Positions 8,304 through 15,262 of a DNA stretch of 49,945 nucleotides are shown one piece after another (within the stretch, counting starts at the first letter, position 1; every line of letters begins with the position of its first letter). The DNA comes from JAGQYP01 sp041392305 (GTDB lineage: Bacteria > Bacteroidota > Bacteroidia > Flavobacteriales_D > Crocinitomicaceae): assembly GCA_041392305.1 (NCBI GenBank), contig JAWKMJ010000023.1, positions 1 through 49,945 of the forward strand, written 5' to 3'. Below the pieces are notes generated by a model that searched no databases, had not been told where the DNA came from, and saw only the letters and a list, made by a program, of their open reading frames with translations. A program made the translations under genes and the position numbers.

Positions 8304-9698
8304 TCAAAGTGCTCCCGTCATTTTCTTAGGGTCTACCCATTCGTCGTATTTTTCAGCAGGAACATAACCTAATCTTACCGCTTCTTCTCTAAGAGTTGTT
8401 CCATTTTGATGCGCTGTATTCGCAATCTCTGCTGCTTTATAGTATCCTATTTTTGTGTTCAAGGCAGTCACCAACATCAAGGATTTATTCATCAATTCAT
8501 CAATTCTCTCGTAATTTGGTTCAATTCCTTGAGCACAGTGAATGTCAAAAGAAACACAAGCGTCACCAATCAATTCTGCCGATTGCAAAACATTGTAAGC
8601 CATCATCGGCTTGAATACGTTTAATTCGTAATGACCTTGAGTTCCACCAATGGTAACAGCAACATCGTTCCCCATTACTTGAGCACATACCATGGTCATG
8701 GCTTCTGCTTGAGTTGGGTTTACTTTTCCAGGCATGATTGAAGAACCAGGCTCATTAGCAGGGATAATCAACTCTCCAATTCCTGATCTTGGGCCTGAAG
8801 CCATCATACGAATGTCGTTGGCAATTTTATTCAGTGAAACTGCTAATTGTTTCAGGGCTCCGTGCGACTCAACTAAAGCATCGTGAGCAGCCAAAGCTTC
8901 AAACTTATTTTCTGCAGTTACGAAAGGCATTCCGGTGAATTCTGCAATGTATTTTGCCACCGTAACATCATAACCTTCTGGAGTATTCAATCCAGTACCC
9001 ACTGCTGTTCCTCCTAAAGCCAATTCAGAAAGGTGAGCCAAAGTATTTTTTACTGCTTTTATTCCATGATCCAACTGAGAAACATATCCTGAAAATTCTT
9101 GACCTAAAGTTAATGGTGTTGCATCCATCAAGTGCGTTCTACCAATCTTCACCACATCTTTAAATGCCACCGATTTTTTCTTCAAAGTATCTCTCAATTG
9201 CTCTACGCCAGGAATGGTTTTTTCTACAATCATTTTGTAGCAGGCAATATGCATTCCTGTGGGGTAAGTATCATTGGAAGACTGAGATTTATTCACATCA
9301 TCGTTTGGTTGTAAAGATTTTTCGCCTTCTCCAATTTTATTTCCAGCAATTTCGTGTGCTCTGTTGGCAATTACTTCATTGCAGTTCATATTGGATTGAG
9401 TACCCGAACCAGTTTGCCAGATAACCAATGGAAACTGATCATCCAATTTTCCAGCTAAAATTTCATCACAAACTTGAGCGATCAAATCTCTTTTCTCTTG
9501 TGGTAGTACACCCAACTCACAATTGGCATAAGCTGCAGCCTTTTTTAAGTAGGCAAATCCGCGGACAACCTCCAGAGGCATAGAGGCTTCCGGTCCAATT
9601 TTGAAATTGTTTCTGGATCTTTCAGTTTGAGCTCCCCAATACTTGTCTGCAGGTACTTTTACCTCGCCCATCGTATCCTTTTCAATTCTGTACTCCAT
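8304..9698 (-). CDS. fumC: Class II fumarate hydratase
   Basis: A 464-residue fumarase of the aspartase/fumarase superfamily, catalysing reversible hydration of fumarate to L-malate in the TCA cycle, as a cytosolic homotetramer. The superfamily signature GSSIMPGKVNPTQAEA is at about 312-327, with the catalytic serine in the mobile loop. The other conserved blocks are present: TGSGTQSNMNCNEV, SSNDTYPTGMH and GRTHLMDATP. Length and start (MEYRIEKDTMGEVKVP) match the family. A TAaaTTTG -7 box lies 52 bp upstream. It is divergent from a tiny membrane-protein gene and is followed by its own terminator, so it is likely a single-gene unit. Confidence 0.97.
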   Translation of the reverse strand: MEYRIEKDTMGEVKVPADKYWGAQTERSRNNFKIGPEASMPLEVVRGFAYLKKAAAYANCELGVLPQEKRDLIAQVCDEILAGKLDDQFPLVIWQTGSGTQSNMNCNEVIANRAHEIAGNKIGEGEKSLQPNDDVNKSQSSNDTYPTGMHIACYKMIVEKTIPGVEQLRDTLKKKSVAFKDVVKIGRTHLMDATPLTLGQEFSGYVSQLDHGIKAVKNTLAHLSELALGGTAVGTGLNTPEGYDVTVAKYIAEFTGMPFVTAENKFEALAAHDALVESHGALKQLAVSLNKIANDIRMMASGPRSGIGELIIPANEPGSSIMPGKVNPTQAEAMTMVCAQVMGNDVAVTIGGTQGHYELNVFKPMMAYNVLQSAELIGDACVSFDIHCAQGIEPNYERIDELMNKSLMLVTALNTKIGYYKAAEIANTAHQNGTTLREEAVRLGYVPAEKYDEWVDPKKMTGAL

Positions 9699-9749
9699 AA
9701 TTATTTTTATTATTTGATTATTTTATTATTTTTACGGCAATATTTCGAA

Positions 9750-9757
9750 CAAATTTA
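9750..9757 (-). promoter_or_regulatory. Putative -7 box (TAAATTTG) for fumC
   Basis: Matches the Bacteroidota TAnnTTTG consensus on the minus strand, 51 nt before the fumC start. No convincing -33 TTG is present at the right distance. Confidence 0.35.
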
Positions 9758-9768
9758 AATAAAATAAG

Positions 9769-9939
9769 ATGACAGGATTTGGTATCGCAATCTTTTTTTT
9801 CATACTCTTTCTAGCGTTTTGGGTATTGTTTTTCTTGGCAACTGTAGCAGTTCCTTACTGGGTAACTTTAGGTGCTTTCGATATGCTTAGACCTAAGAAA
9901 GTTTTAGAAGAAGATTCAGACACTCCGGAAGAGGCATAA
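9769..9939 (+). CDS. Small single-pass membrane protein
   Basis: A 56-residue open frame starting at ATG 9769 and ending TAA 9937-9939. Residues 4-36 are strongly hydrophobic (FFFILFLAFWVLFFLATVAV), and the C-terminus is charged and acidic (RPKKVLEEDSDTPEEA), so it should be a one-helix inner-membrane peptide with a cytoplasmic tail. I do not recognise the family. Support for it being real comes from protein-like composition, its fit in the 312-bp gap and a strong terminator 25 bp after its stop. No partner gene is adjacent on the same strand; it is divergent from fumC. Confidence 0.65.
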   Translation: MTGFGIAIFFFILFLAFWVLFFLATVAVPYWVTLGAFDMLRPKKVLEEDSDTPEEA

Positions 9940-9964
9940 TCCGGATTCTTAATTAGATATTGTA

Positions 9965-9996
9965 AAGCCTTGTCGATTTTCGGCAAGGCTTTTTTT
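9965..9996 (+). terminator. Intrinsic terminator after the small membrane-protein gene
   Basis: AAGCCTTG and CAAGGCTT arms, extended by T-G and CGA/TCG pairs, make a 12-bp stem with a 4-nt-or-less loop, followed by seven T. Confidence 0.85.
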
Positions 9997-10010
9997 ATTG
10001 ATCTAATTTC

Positions 10011-10790
10011 CTATTTTTTTTCTAGATACTTGTAAGTAGTGTATTCTAGATTTATTTGATTGATGTTGGAGATATGAAAACTAATCCAGCCAACATATTT
10101 ACCTTCTGGTTTTATTATTTTGTATGGAATGTAGATTTGATCCAAAGTGTCTTTTGTGCCAGTTTGTCTTTGATAATAATTCACATAGTTATTAATTGTG
10201 TCGCCAGGAGAACTCCAAGTTGTGTCAAAGTCGTACCCTTTTTGAAATTCATAATTAATCATTACCATTGTTGCAGGTCTACCAAACTCTAAATCTGGAG
10301 AAACTGATTCTCCTTCATCAAACATTACAGCAGTATAACCTCTAATGAAACTACCTTGGCTTAAACTGTCTACGTTTAAATTTAATGTAGTTTTTTTTCG
10401 TATTACAAAAGACCCCCAATTAAAATAATCTAGGATTTCATGATAGTAGTAATATTTTGTTCCAGGAATATAAGGAAGATAACAAGAGTCATTTAGTCTA
10501 ATGATTTCGGTTTTTATAAAATAGTTCGAATCTATTTCAAACGTAGAATAGTTGAAATAAGGTTCTTTTCGCCCATTAGTTTGGAGAATGATATCAATCT
10601 CATTATCATTGTTTAGATCAAGAGTAAGATGGCTTCCTCCATTAGAAGAATTATCTTTAGCAATTAAGTTCGCGTTGGATATTGAATGGCCTTCGATATT
10701 ACCAGCTGTAAGGATAACAGTATTCTCTTTGTTACATGCAATTAAAAAATTGAGAATAAAAAGAAATGCAATTATGTTATATCTATTCAT
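10011..10790 (-). CDS. Hypothetical lipoprotein, paralogue of its upstream neighbour
   Basis: A 259-residue predicted lipoprotein with a signal peptide ending in the lipobox LIAC (Cys19), so it should be lipid-anchored. I recognise no named domain. An acidic DLNNDNEIDIILQ stretch near 57-69 resembles calcium-type or FG-GAP-like loops. The last 50 residues or so (IPYKIIKPEGKYVGWISFH) match the end of the next gene upstream (IPFKINKYGDLYKGWLEFH), so the two are tandem paralogues. Its start overlaps the upstream gene's stop by 8 bp, indicating a two-gene operon. Function is unknown. Confidence 0.75.
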   Translation of the reverse strand: MNRYNIIAFLFILNFLIACNKENTVILTAGNIEGHSISNANLIAKDNSSNGGSHLTLDLNNDNEIDIILQTNGRKEPYFNYSTFEIDSNYFIKTEIIRLNDSCYLPYIPGTKYYYYHEILDYFNWGSFVIRKKTTLNLNVDSLSQGSFIRGYTAVMFDEGESVSPDLEFGRPATMVMINYEFQKGYDFDTTWSSPGDTINNYVNYYQRQTGTKDTLDQIYIPYKIIKPEGKYVGWISFHISNINQINLEYTTYKYLEKK

Positions 10791-11604
10791 TTGCGAATTT
10801 ACTTAAAGCTATTTTACTAATAGAAACATAAGTGTTATTGAATACATGAAATTCTAGCCAACCTTTATATAGATCACCATATTTATTTATTTTAAACGGA
10901 ATGTATGCTATTTGACCTTGGTCAGGTTGGTATATATTGGCTTCCTTATATTCTTGACCTCCTAATAAACTATCGTTGTATGCATTGCCCGTGAAGATGT
11001 ATCCACCTTCATAATATTCTTGATCAACTAGTACAAAAATCGATTCATTATTTTCAAAATCTAAGTCAGCCGCATTTTCTCCACAAGACAAATATTTGAC
11101 GGTAGCATTCGTACTTAATTTTTCGAAGGCTGGATTAGAATTATAGAAGAAATTGCTGATTACAGTTAATCTTGGAAAAGTACCGTAGAAATCCCAACTA
11201 GAGTCAATCAACTCGCGGTAGATGTACTCAGAACCGTCAAAAAAGGAAAGTTTGACGTTGCTCATCGAACTCAAATAAATCTTATAATGATCTAAAAAAC
11301 CATATACTGTTTCAAATCCATCATCGGAATTAACAGTTGTTGCTACTCTTTTTACATCTACAAATCCATTAAAAGTAAGATCTCTAATACCATCATTATC
11401 AAGATCAATATTCAATTCTGATACTTGAACTGTGTCTGGTAAACCATACACATTTGGAACAATAGTGTCTTTTAATGTTGATTGTAATTCAACTAATTGG
11501 ACATCATATCCTAAGTCTTTTCCTACAACAAATTTTTGAATTCTGTTTTTCTCACAGGAGGAGAAAATCCAAAGAATGAGAACAAATGTAAGCAAGGTTT
11601 TCAT
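10783..11604 (-). CDS. Hypothetical lipoprotein, tandem paralogue
   Basis: A 273-residue predicted lipoprotein. I chose the start at 11604 (MKTLLTFVLILWIFSSCEKN) because it gives a proper lipoprotein signal with lipobox FSSC. A start 21 codons further upstream would put the -7 promoter box inside the coding region. It has a DLDNDGIRDLTF loop like the DLNNDNEIDI stretch of the downstream gene, and a matching C-terminal segment. Both look like surface or periplasmic lipoproteins of a small paralogous family with unknown role. It is first in the two-gene operon. Confidence 0.75.
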   Translation of the reverse strand: MKTLLTFVLILWIFSSCEKNRIQKFVVGKDLGYDVQLVELQSTLKDTIVPNVYGLPDTVQVSELNIDLDNDGIRDLTFNGFVDVKRVATTVNSDDGFETVYGFLDHYKIYLSSMSNVKLSFFDGSEYIYRELIDSSWDFYGTFPRLTVISNFFYNSNPAFEKLSTNATVKYLSCGENAADLDFENNESIFVLVDQEYYEGGYIFTGNAYNDSLLGGQEYKEANIYQPDQGQIAYIPFKINKYGDLYKGWLEFHVFNNTYVSISKIALSKFANE

Positions 11605-11608
11605 TTGA

Positions 11609-11616
11609 CAAATATA
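11609..11616 (-). promoter_or_regulatory. Putative -7 box (TATATTTG) for the lipoprotein pair
   Basis: Matches TAnnTTTG on the minus strand. It ends only 4 nt before the chosen ATG (11604), which would give a leaderless or almost leaderless mRNA. Confidence 0.35.
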
Positions 11617-11747
11617 ATACAATAGCACTATAGCTTTTTTCATTCCCCCCAAAAAAATAACCATCAACCACTAATCACTGCTACTAGCCCCCCCCTTGTT
11701 AACAAAAGTTAAATCCCTGAACCACATTTCATAAGCCTTGTACGGAG

Positions 11748-11774
11748 GAGTAATTATTAATCTAAAAATTACTC
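11748..11774 (+). promoter_or_regulatory. Hairpin in the leader of the DUF4349 gene
   Basis: GAGTAATT (11748-11755) and AATTACTC (11767-11774) form a perfect 8-bp stem with an 11-nt loop, ending 2 nt before the ATG. A Shine-Dalgarno-like GGAGGAG (11744-11750) runs into the left arm. It could influence translation, but this is unproven. Confidence 0.35.
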
Positions 11775-11776
11775 TT

Positions 11777-12766
11777 ATGAAGAAAGTACTGTTATTATCG
11801 ATCGTAGTTGTTCTGTTTTCTTGCGGAGGGGGATACAATGAATCTCCAAAAGATGAAAATAAGGCAGAAGCAAAAGCAGCAGCCAACGAAGATTATGCTG
11901 AAGAAAATGTAGCCGGTGGTTATTCGGATGATGTTCCGATGGAAATGACTGCAGAAACGGTTCGAGGCACCAATCACGCCGATTATGCCCAGGAAGGCAA
12001 AGATCTGGATAAACTAGAGCAACCTGTTAATCAGAAAAACTTGGAAGTTCCTAAAATGGAAATTGATGCCAAAATCATCAAAACAGCCAATATGAAATTT
12101 CAGGTAGATGATGTGGATATGACGACCAATAAAATTTCATCTATCCTAAAAACAAAAGGAGCTTATATCTCCGACATGAACCAATCTAAAAACCGCAACC
12201 ACTTTTATTCTGAACTCACCATTCGCGTTCCCAACTTGTATTTTGATGATCTCTTGATGGAGCTTTCCCTTACAGGAGAGAAAGTAGATTATAAGCGTGT
12301 TTCTTCTCAAGATGTGACGGAAGAATATGTGGACATCCAAACGAGATTGAAAACTAAGAAAGAAGTAAAAAAGATCTACGAAGAAATCCTGAGATCCAAA
12401 GCAAAAACAGTAGCGGAAGTGTTGGACACAGAAGAAAAACTAAGAAGAATCCAAGAAGAAATTGAAGCGCAAGAAGGGAGAATGAGATACTTGAAAAACC
12501 AAGTAAATATGTCTACAATTTATCTAACTATTTATGAAGAAGGTGTGAATCTGGATGAGGTAGCAAGCAAAAGAAAATTCTCTGAAAGAGCCACATCTGG
12601 TTTCGAAGCAGGTTGGGCTGCGATTTTAAATGTAGTAGTCGCCATGACTTACGCTTGGCCCGGAATCTTGATTACGCTGATCGTTATTATCTGGAAAAGA
12701 AAGTGGTTGTTTTCTATCAGAAGAAAAGTAAAAGAGCTTTTTAGTCCAGCACAAAAAGAGGCTTAA
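11777..12766 (+). CDS. DUF4349 lipoprotein
   Basis: A 329-residue lipoprotein. The start at 11777 gives MKKVLLLSIVVVLFSCGGG with a lipobox (FSC); the open frame extends 13 codons further upstream but without a signal-peptide-like start. A low-complexity acidic/Ala linker follows. The DUF4349 domain (about 96-260) has IIKTANMKFQVDDV and YVDIQTRLKTKKE, then a coiled-coil stretch and the STIYLTIYE end. A transmembrane helix lies near 284-305, with a basic cytoplasmic tail. The protein is therefore probably anchored at both ends in the envelope. DUF4349 function is not established. It converges on the CocE-like gene and is followed by a palindrome and a bidirectional terminator. Confidence 0.85.
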   Translation: MKKVLLLSIVVVLFSCGGGYNESPKDENKAEAKAAANEDYAEENVAGGYSDDVPMEMTAETVRGTNHADYAQEGKDLDKLEQPVNQKNLEVPKMEIDAKIIKTANMKFQVDDVDMTTNKISSILKTKGAYISDMNQSKNRNHFYSELTIRVPNLYFDDLLMELSLTGEKVDYKRVSSQDVTEEYVDIQTRLKTKKEVKKIYEEILRSKAKTVAEVLDTEEKLRRIQEEIEAQEGRMRYLKNQVNMSTIYLTIYEEGVNLDEVASKRKFSERATSGFEAGWAAILNVVVAMTYAWPGILITLIVIIWKRKWLFSIRRKVKELFSPAQKEA

Positions 12767-12782
12767 ACCAAAATTCTAGTCC

Positions 12783-12816
12783 CGAATAACCCGGGAATTA
12801 ATTCCCGGGTTATTCG
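12783..12816. repeat. 34-bp perfect palindrome
   Basis: The sequence equals its own reverse complement over 34 bases, centred on AATTAATT with CCCGGG blocks on either side. It begins 17 bp after the DUF4349 stop. No T-tract follows, so it is a cruciform/hairpin candidate rather than a simple terminator. Confidence 0.9.
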
Positions 12817-12877
12817 CAGGGAAAGAGAAAAAGTTTACCCAGTTCATATTAACAATTCGCGAAGAATTTGGGTAGAA

Positions 12878-12905
12878 AAATCCCGGGATTTCCCCGGGAT
12901 TTTTT
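12878..12905. terminator. Bidirectional intrinsic terminator
   Basis: AAATCCCGGG and CCCGGGATTT make a 10-bp perfect stem with a 5-nt loop. A T run follows on the plus strand and another on the minus strand, so it can serve both the DUF4349 gene and the convergent hydrolase gene. Confidence 0.85.
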
Positions 12906-12927
12906 CATTTCTAAAGTTATTTATGCC

Positions 12928-13011
12928 TTGTGTCTAGTACCGAGTTCTTTGTGAATAGTTTTTTGTAATAAGGGGCTTGTTCCTAGTTCCTTGTGAATAG
13001 TTCTTGGTATT
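12928..13011. repeat. Degenerate heptad array
   Basis: Twelve contiguous 7-bp words, mostly variants of TTGTGAA and TAGTTCC, with exact recurrences: TTGTGAA at 12949 and 12991, and near-copies TAGTTCT/TAGTTCC. The 7-bp phase is kept without a slip for 84 bp. Confidence 0.7.
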
Positions 13012-13020
13012 TTTTTAAAA

Positions 13021-13111
13021 ACGGAACACGGAACACGGAACACGGAACACGGAACACGGAACACGGAACACGGAACACGGAACACGGAACACGGAACACG
13101 GAACACGGAAC
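13021..13111. repeat. Thirteen perfect tandem copies of ACGGAAC
   Basis: Ninety-one bases made of thirteen identical 7-bp units, without a single mismatch. It sits within a larger region of degenerate 7-bp-phased sequence. Perfect identity implies recent expansion by slippage. Confidence 0.97.
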
Positions 13112-13122
13112 CTCAAAATTCC

Positions 13123-13153
13123 TTTCAGCTTTTGACTTTCGACTAATTCAAAA
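13123..13153. repeat. Heptads running into the hydrolase stop codon
   Basis: Words TTTCAGC, TTTTGAC, TTTCGAC and two more diverged 7-mers continue the phase up to and across the minus-strand stop codon at 13154-13156. Related words recur at 15102-15215. Confidence 0.6.
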
Positions 13154-15022
13154 CTAATTCCCAACCGGAAATCTAAACTCCGACTCACTAAAAACAGTGT
13201 GCCAGGCCGACTCAAAATCACTTTCTTCCGCTTGATAAATATTATCCACCCAATTCTGAGGATTCAAATCGAATAAGGGAAACATGGAGCTTTGAATTTG
13301 GATCATGATGCGGTGACCTTTCTTAAAAGTGTGAAAGACTTCTAGTAAAGGTACTTCAACTTCAGTTTTGATATTTTCTTCAAATGGTTCTGGTTTTTCA
13401 AAGCTGTTTCTGAATCTTCCTCGGATATATCCAGCTCTTACCAAATGTTGATATCCATTCATTTTTACTCCTTCCAAATCTTCTTTTTCTCTTGCTCGAT
13501 CCATCGGGAAAACATCTATAATTTTTACATACAAATCAGCATCAGGATGATCGCTAGCAAACTTTAATAGAGCCTGAATTTTCCCTCGAATAACCAAGTC
13601 TTTCTCTATAGTTTCACTGGTAAAAGTCAAGACATCTGGTCGTTTGGAACAATGTCTTTGATCGTCGGTCATCCATCTTTTGGGCGCCATGATCGCAAAT
13701 TGCTCATCTTCGATATAAGGCACGGGTTTGTTCGGGTCTGAAAGGTAAGAAAAAGACAATTTCTGGTCTGATGCTGTTTTCGTCAAACTACCATTGGCAT
13801 TTGGGAAATAGCTGATATATTCATTCGATTGAAAAGGATTCTTTTGATAATCTACCCACTTTTTTGTTCCTGTATCAAAGACTCGAGCCTTAAACGGCAA
13901 TTCTTTTCCTTTGCCTTTTAAATGGTATTCAAAATAGTTGAATTCGACTTCTTTTTGATAGGTTTCAGCCAAATTATATCCATAAAAAATATCGCCTAAA
14001 TAATAAGCTGAATCTCTTCTTTGAGGGTGACCATGAGACCAAGGACCCAAACACAATTTCACATTGGCCTTTGGAGCCGTTGAATCGATTCTGATGAATG
14101 AATTCAGGATACCGAACAAATTCTGCTCATCATTCCATCCTCCAACAATCAAGGTAGCGCATTGGGCATTTTTCAGGTATTCTACCCAATCTCTTTTTTG
14201 GCGATACGCATCATAATTGGGATGTTCTTTAATGTTTTTCCAGAAAAAATTGGAGGGATCAATGACTGCATCTAAATTCTTGAGTGATTTCTTCTTTAGA
14301 AAATAAGCGTAATAGTCTTCCGAAATCCCATTTTCAATATCGTACATAAACTCTTTGTTCACCACATTGTACCAGGAATTGGTGGTAGGCTTTTCTTTCT
14401 GAATCCCAAAAACATCCATCACAGGAGCATAATTCAATCCGTACAAACCATAGCGATTGAAATCTTCAAAATAGAAATTGGTCACAGGCGCCATTCCCAA
14501 TACACATTTTAAATTAGGATGACCAGATACAGCGCTTACAACTGCCGTATGACCCAAATATGAATTCCCGATTTGACCGATATTCCCATTAAAAGAAGAT
14601 TTCAGATTTTTCTTGATCCAATCAAAAGTATCATAGCTGTCGGTCACTTCATCCGTAGCTTTTTTGTCCCAATAATGGTAGGGTGGTTTGGTGTTTTCAA
14701 AAGTTCCTTCACTATTCCAACGTCCACGCATATCCTGAATAATAAAAATATACCCGGAAGCCACCAATTCAGCATTGTAATGAATCACTTTGGGCATTTC
14801 ATCTCCATAAGGCGCACAACTATACGGAGTTCTCTGAATAATCACTGGGTATTTCTGACTTTTATCTTTAGGAGAATAAATAGTAGTGTGCAATTTCACC
14901 CCATCTCGCATGGGAATGGCCACTTCCTGTTTTTCATAATCCGAATGGGAAAAAGTTTGAGCATAAGAACAAAAGCCCAACAAAAAGGCCAAAGCAACAA
15001 GAGAAATCTTCATGGTTTTCAA
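13154..15022 (-). CDS. Secreted CocE/NonD family (S15-like) hydrolase
   Basis: A 622-residue exported alpha/beta-hydrolase of the X-Pro dipeptidyl-peptidase/cocaine-esterase/glutaryl-7-ACA acylase group. A signal peptide ends at SYAQ (residue 22; a start at Met4 is equally possible). The nucleophile serine S154 lies in IGNSYLGH, the likely acid is in GGWNDEQN, and the catalytic histidine is in GPWSHGHPQ. Y67 in TPYS fits the oxyanion-hole tyrosine. The C-terminal third is the jelly-roll domain typical of the family (FEENIKTEVEVPLLEVFHTF). It would hydrolyse acyl, ester or peptide bonds outside the cytoplasm; the substrate is unknown. It is the only gene between two heptad-rich gaps. Confidence 0.92.
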   Translation of the reverse strand: MKTMKISLVALAFLLGFCSYAQTFSHSDYEKQEVAIPMRDGVKLHTTIYSPKDKSQKYPVIIQRTPYSCAPYGDEMPKVIHYNAELVASGYIFIIQDMRGRWNSEGTFENTKPPYHYWDKKATDEVTDSYDTFDWIKKNLKSSFNGNIGQIGNSYLGHTAVVSAVSGHPNLKCVLGMAPVTNFYFEDFNRYGLYGLNYAPVMDVFGIQKEKPTTNSWYNVVNKEFMYDIENGISEDYYAYFLKKKSLKNLDAVIDPSNFFWKNIKEHPNYDAYRQKRDWVEYLKNAQCATLIVGGWNDEQNLFGILNSFIRIDSTAPKANVKLCLGPWSHGHPQRRDSAYYLGDIFYGYNLAETYQKEVEFNYFEYHLKGKGKELPFKARVFDTGTKKWVDYQKNPFQSNEYISYFPNANGSLTKTASDQKLSFSYLSDPNKPVPYIEDEQFAIMAPKRWMTDDQRHCSKRPDVLTFTSETIEKDLVIRGKIQALLKFASDHPDADLYVKIIDVFPMDRAREKEDLEGVKMNGYQHLVRAGYIRGRFRNSFEKPEPFEENIKTEVEVPLLEVFHTFKKGHRIMIQIQSSMFPLFDLNPQNWVDNIYQAEESDFESAWHTVFSESEFRFPVGN

Positions 15023-15043
15023 ATTATAAGCCCTCGAAGATAA

Positions 15044-15243
15044 GAATTGAAATACGAAGTACGAACTACGAGGTCCGAATTAAATATATCACCTAGTCCA
15101 AATTTGACTTTCGACTTCCAACTAACTTGGTACTTGGAACAGTCCACTTGGAACTAATTAGTCTTGACATCGGAAAAAAGACTTTAGACTTTCAGCTTTA
15201 GACTTTCAACTAACTGGGAACTTGGAACAGTCCACTTGGAACT
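15044..15243. repeat. Heptad-phased repeat region with an internal duplication
   Basis: The gap between the hydrolase start and the next minus gene is mostly 7-bp-phased words: AATACGA, AGTACGA and ACTACGA first, then GACTTTC, AACTAAC, TTGGTAC, TTGGAAC and TTTAGAC. A 25-bp segment at 15132-15156 recurs exactly at 15220-15244, with similar sequence on its left side. No gene is seen. Confidence 0.75.
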
Positions 15244-15262
15244 ATAGTGCTTCCAGCACTAT
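15244..15262 (-). terminator. Hairpin at the 3' end of the TPR-like membrane gene
   Basis: ATAGTGC and GCACTAT form a 7-bp perfect stem with a 5-nt loop; the right arm overlaps the stop codon (15259-15261). No T-tract follows, so termination is uncertain. Confidence 0.35.

Larger units (their letters stand above)
12767..13153. other. 387-bp gene-free gap between convergent genes
   Basis: This gap holds, in order, the 34-bp palindrome, a bidirectional terminator hairpin, twelve degenerate heptads (12928-13011), thirteen perfect ACGGAAC copies (13021-13111), and further heptads (13123-13153) running into the stop codon of the minus-strand hydrolase gene. I see no credible gene. The long minus-strand open frames across the array exist only because a 7-bp unit free of stops reads open in all frames. 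Confidence 0.8.

Noticed and set aside
13021..13111. CRISPR array
   Set aside because: Units are contiguous 7-mers with no spacers, and no cas genes are nearby.
12921..13221. Two minus-strand open frames with repeated FRVPCSV peptides across the heptamer array
   Set aside because: A stop-free 7-bp unit read in triplets automatically gives a 7-residue repeat in every frame; there is no start context, and one frame runs into a real gene in another frame.
14573..15043. 156-residue plus-strand open frame opposite the CocE-like gene
   Set aside because: It is antisense to a fully recognisable hydrolase with all catalytic motifs and has no family features of its own.
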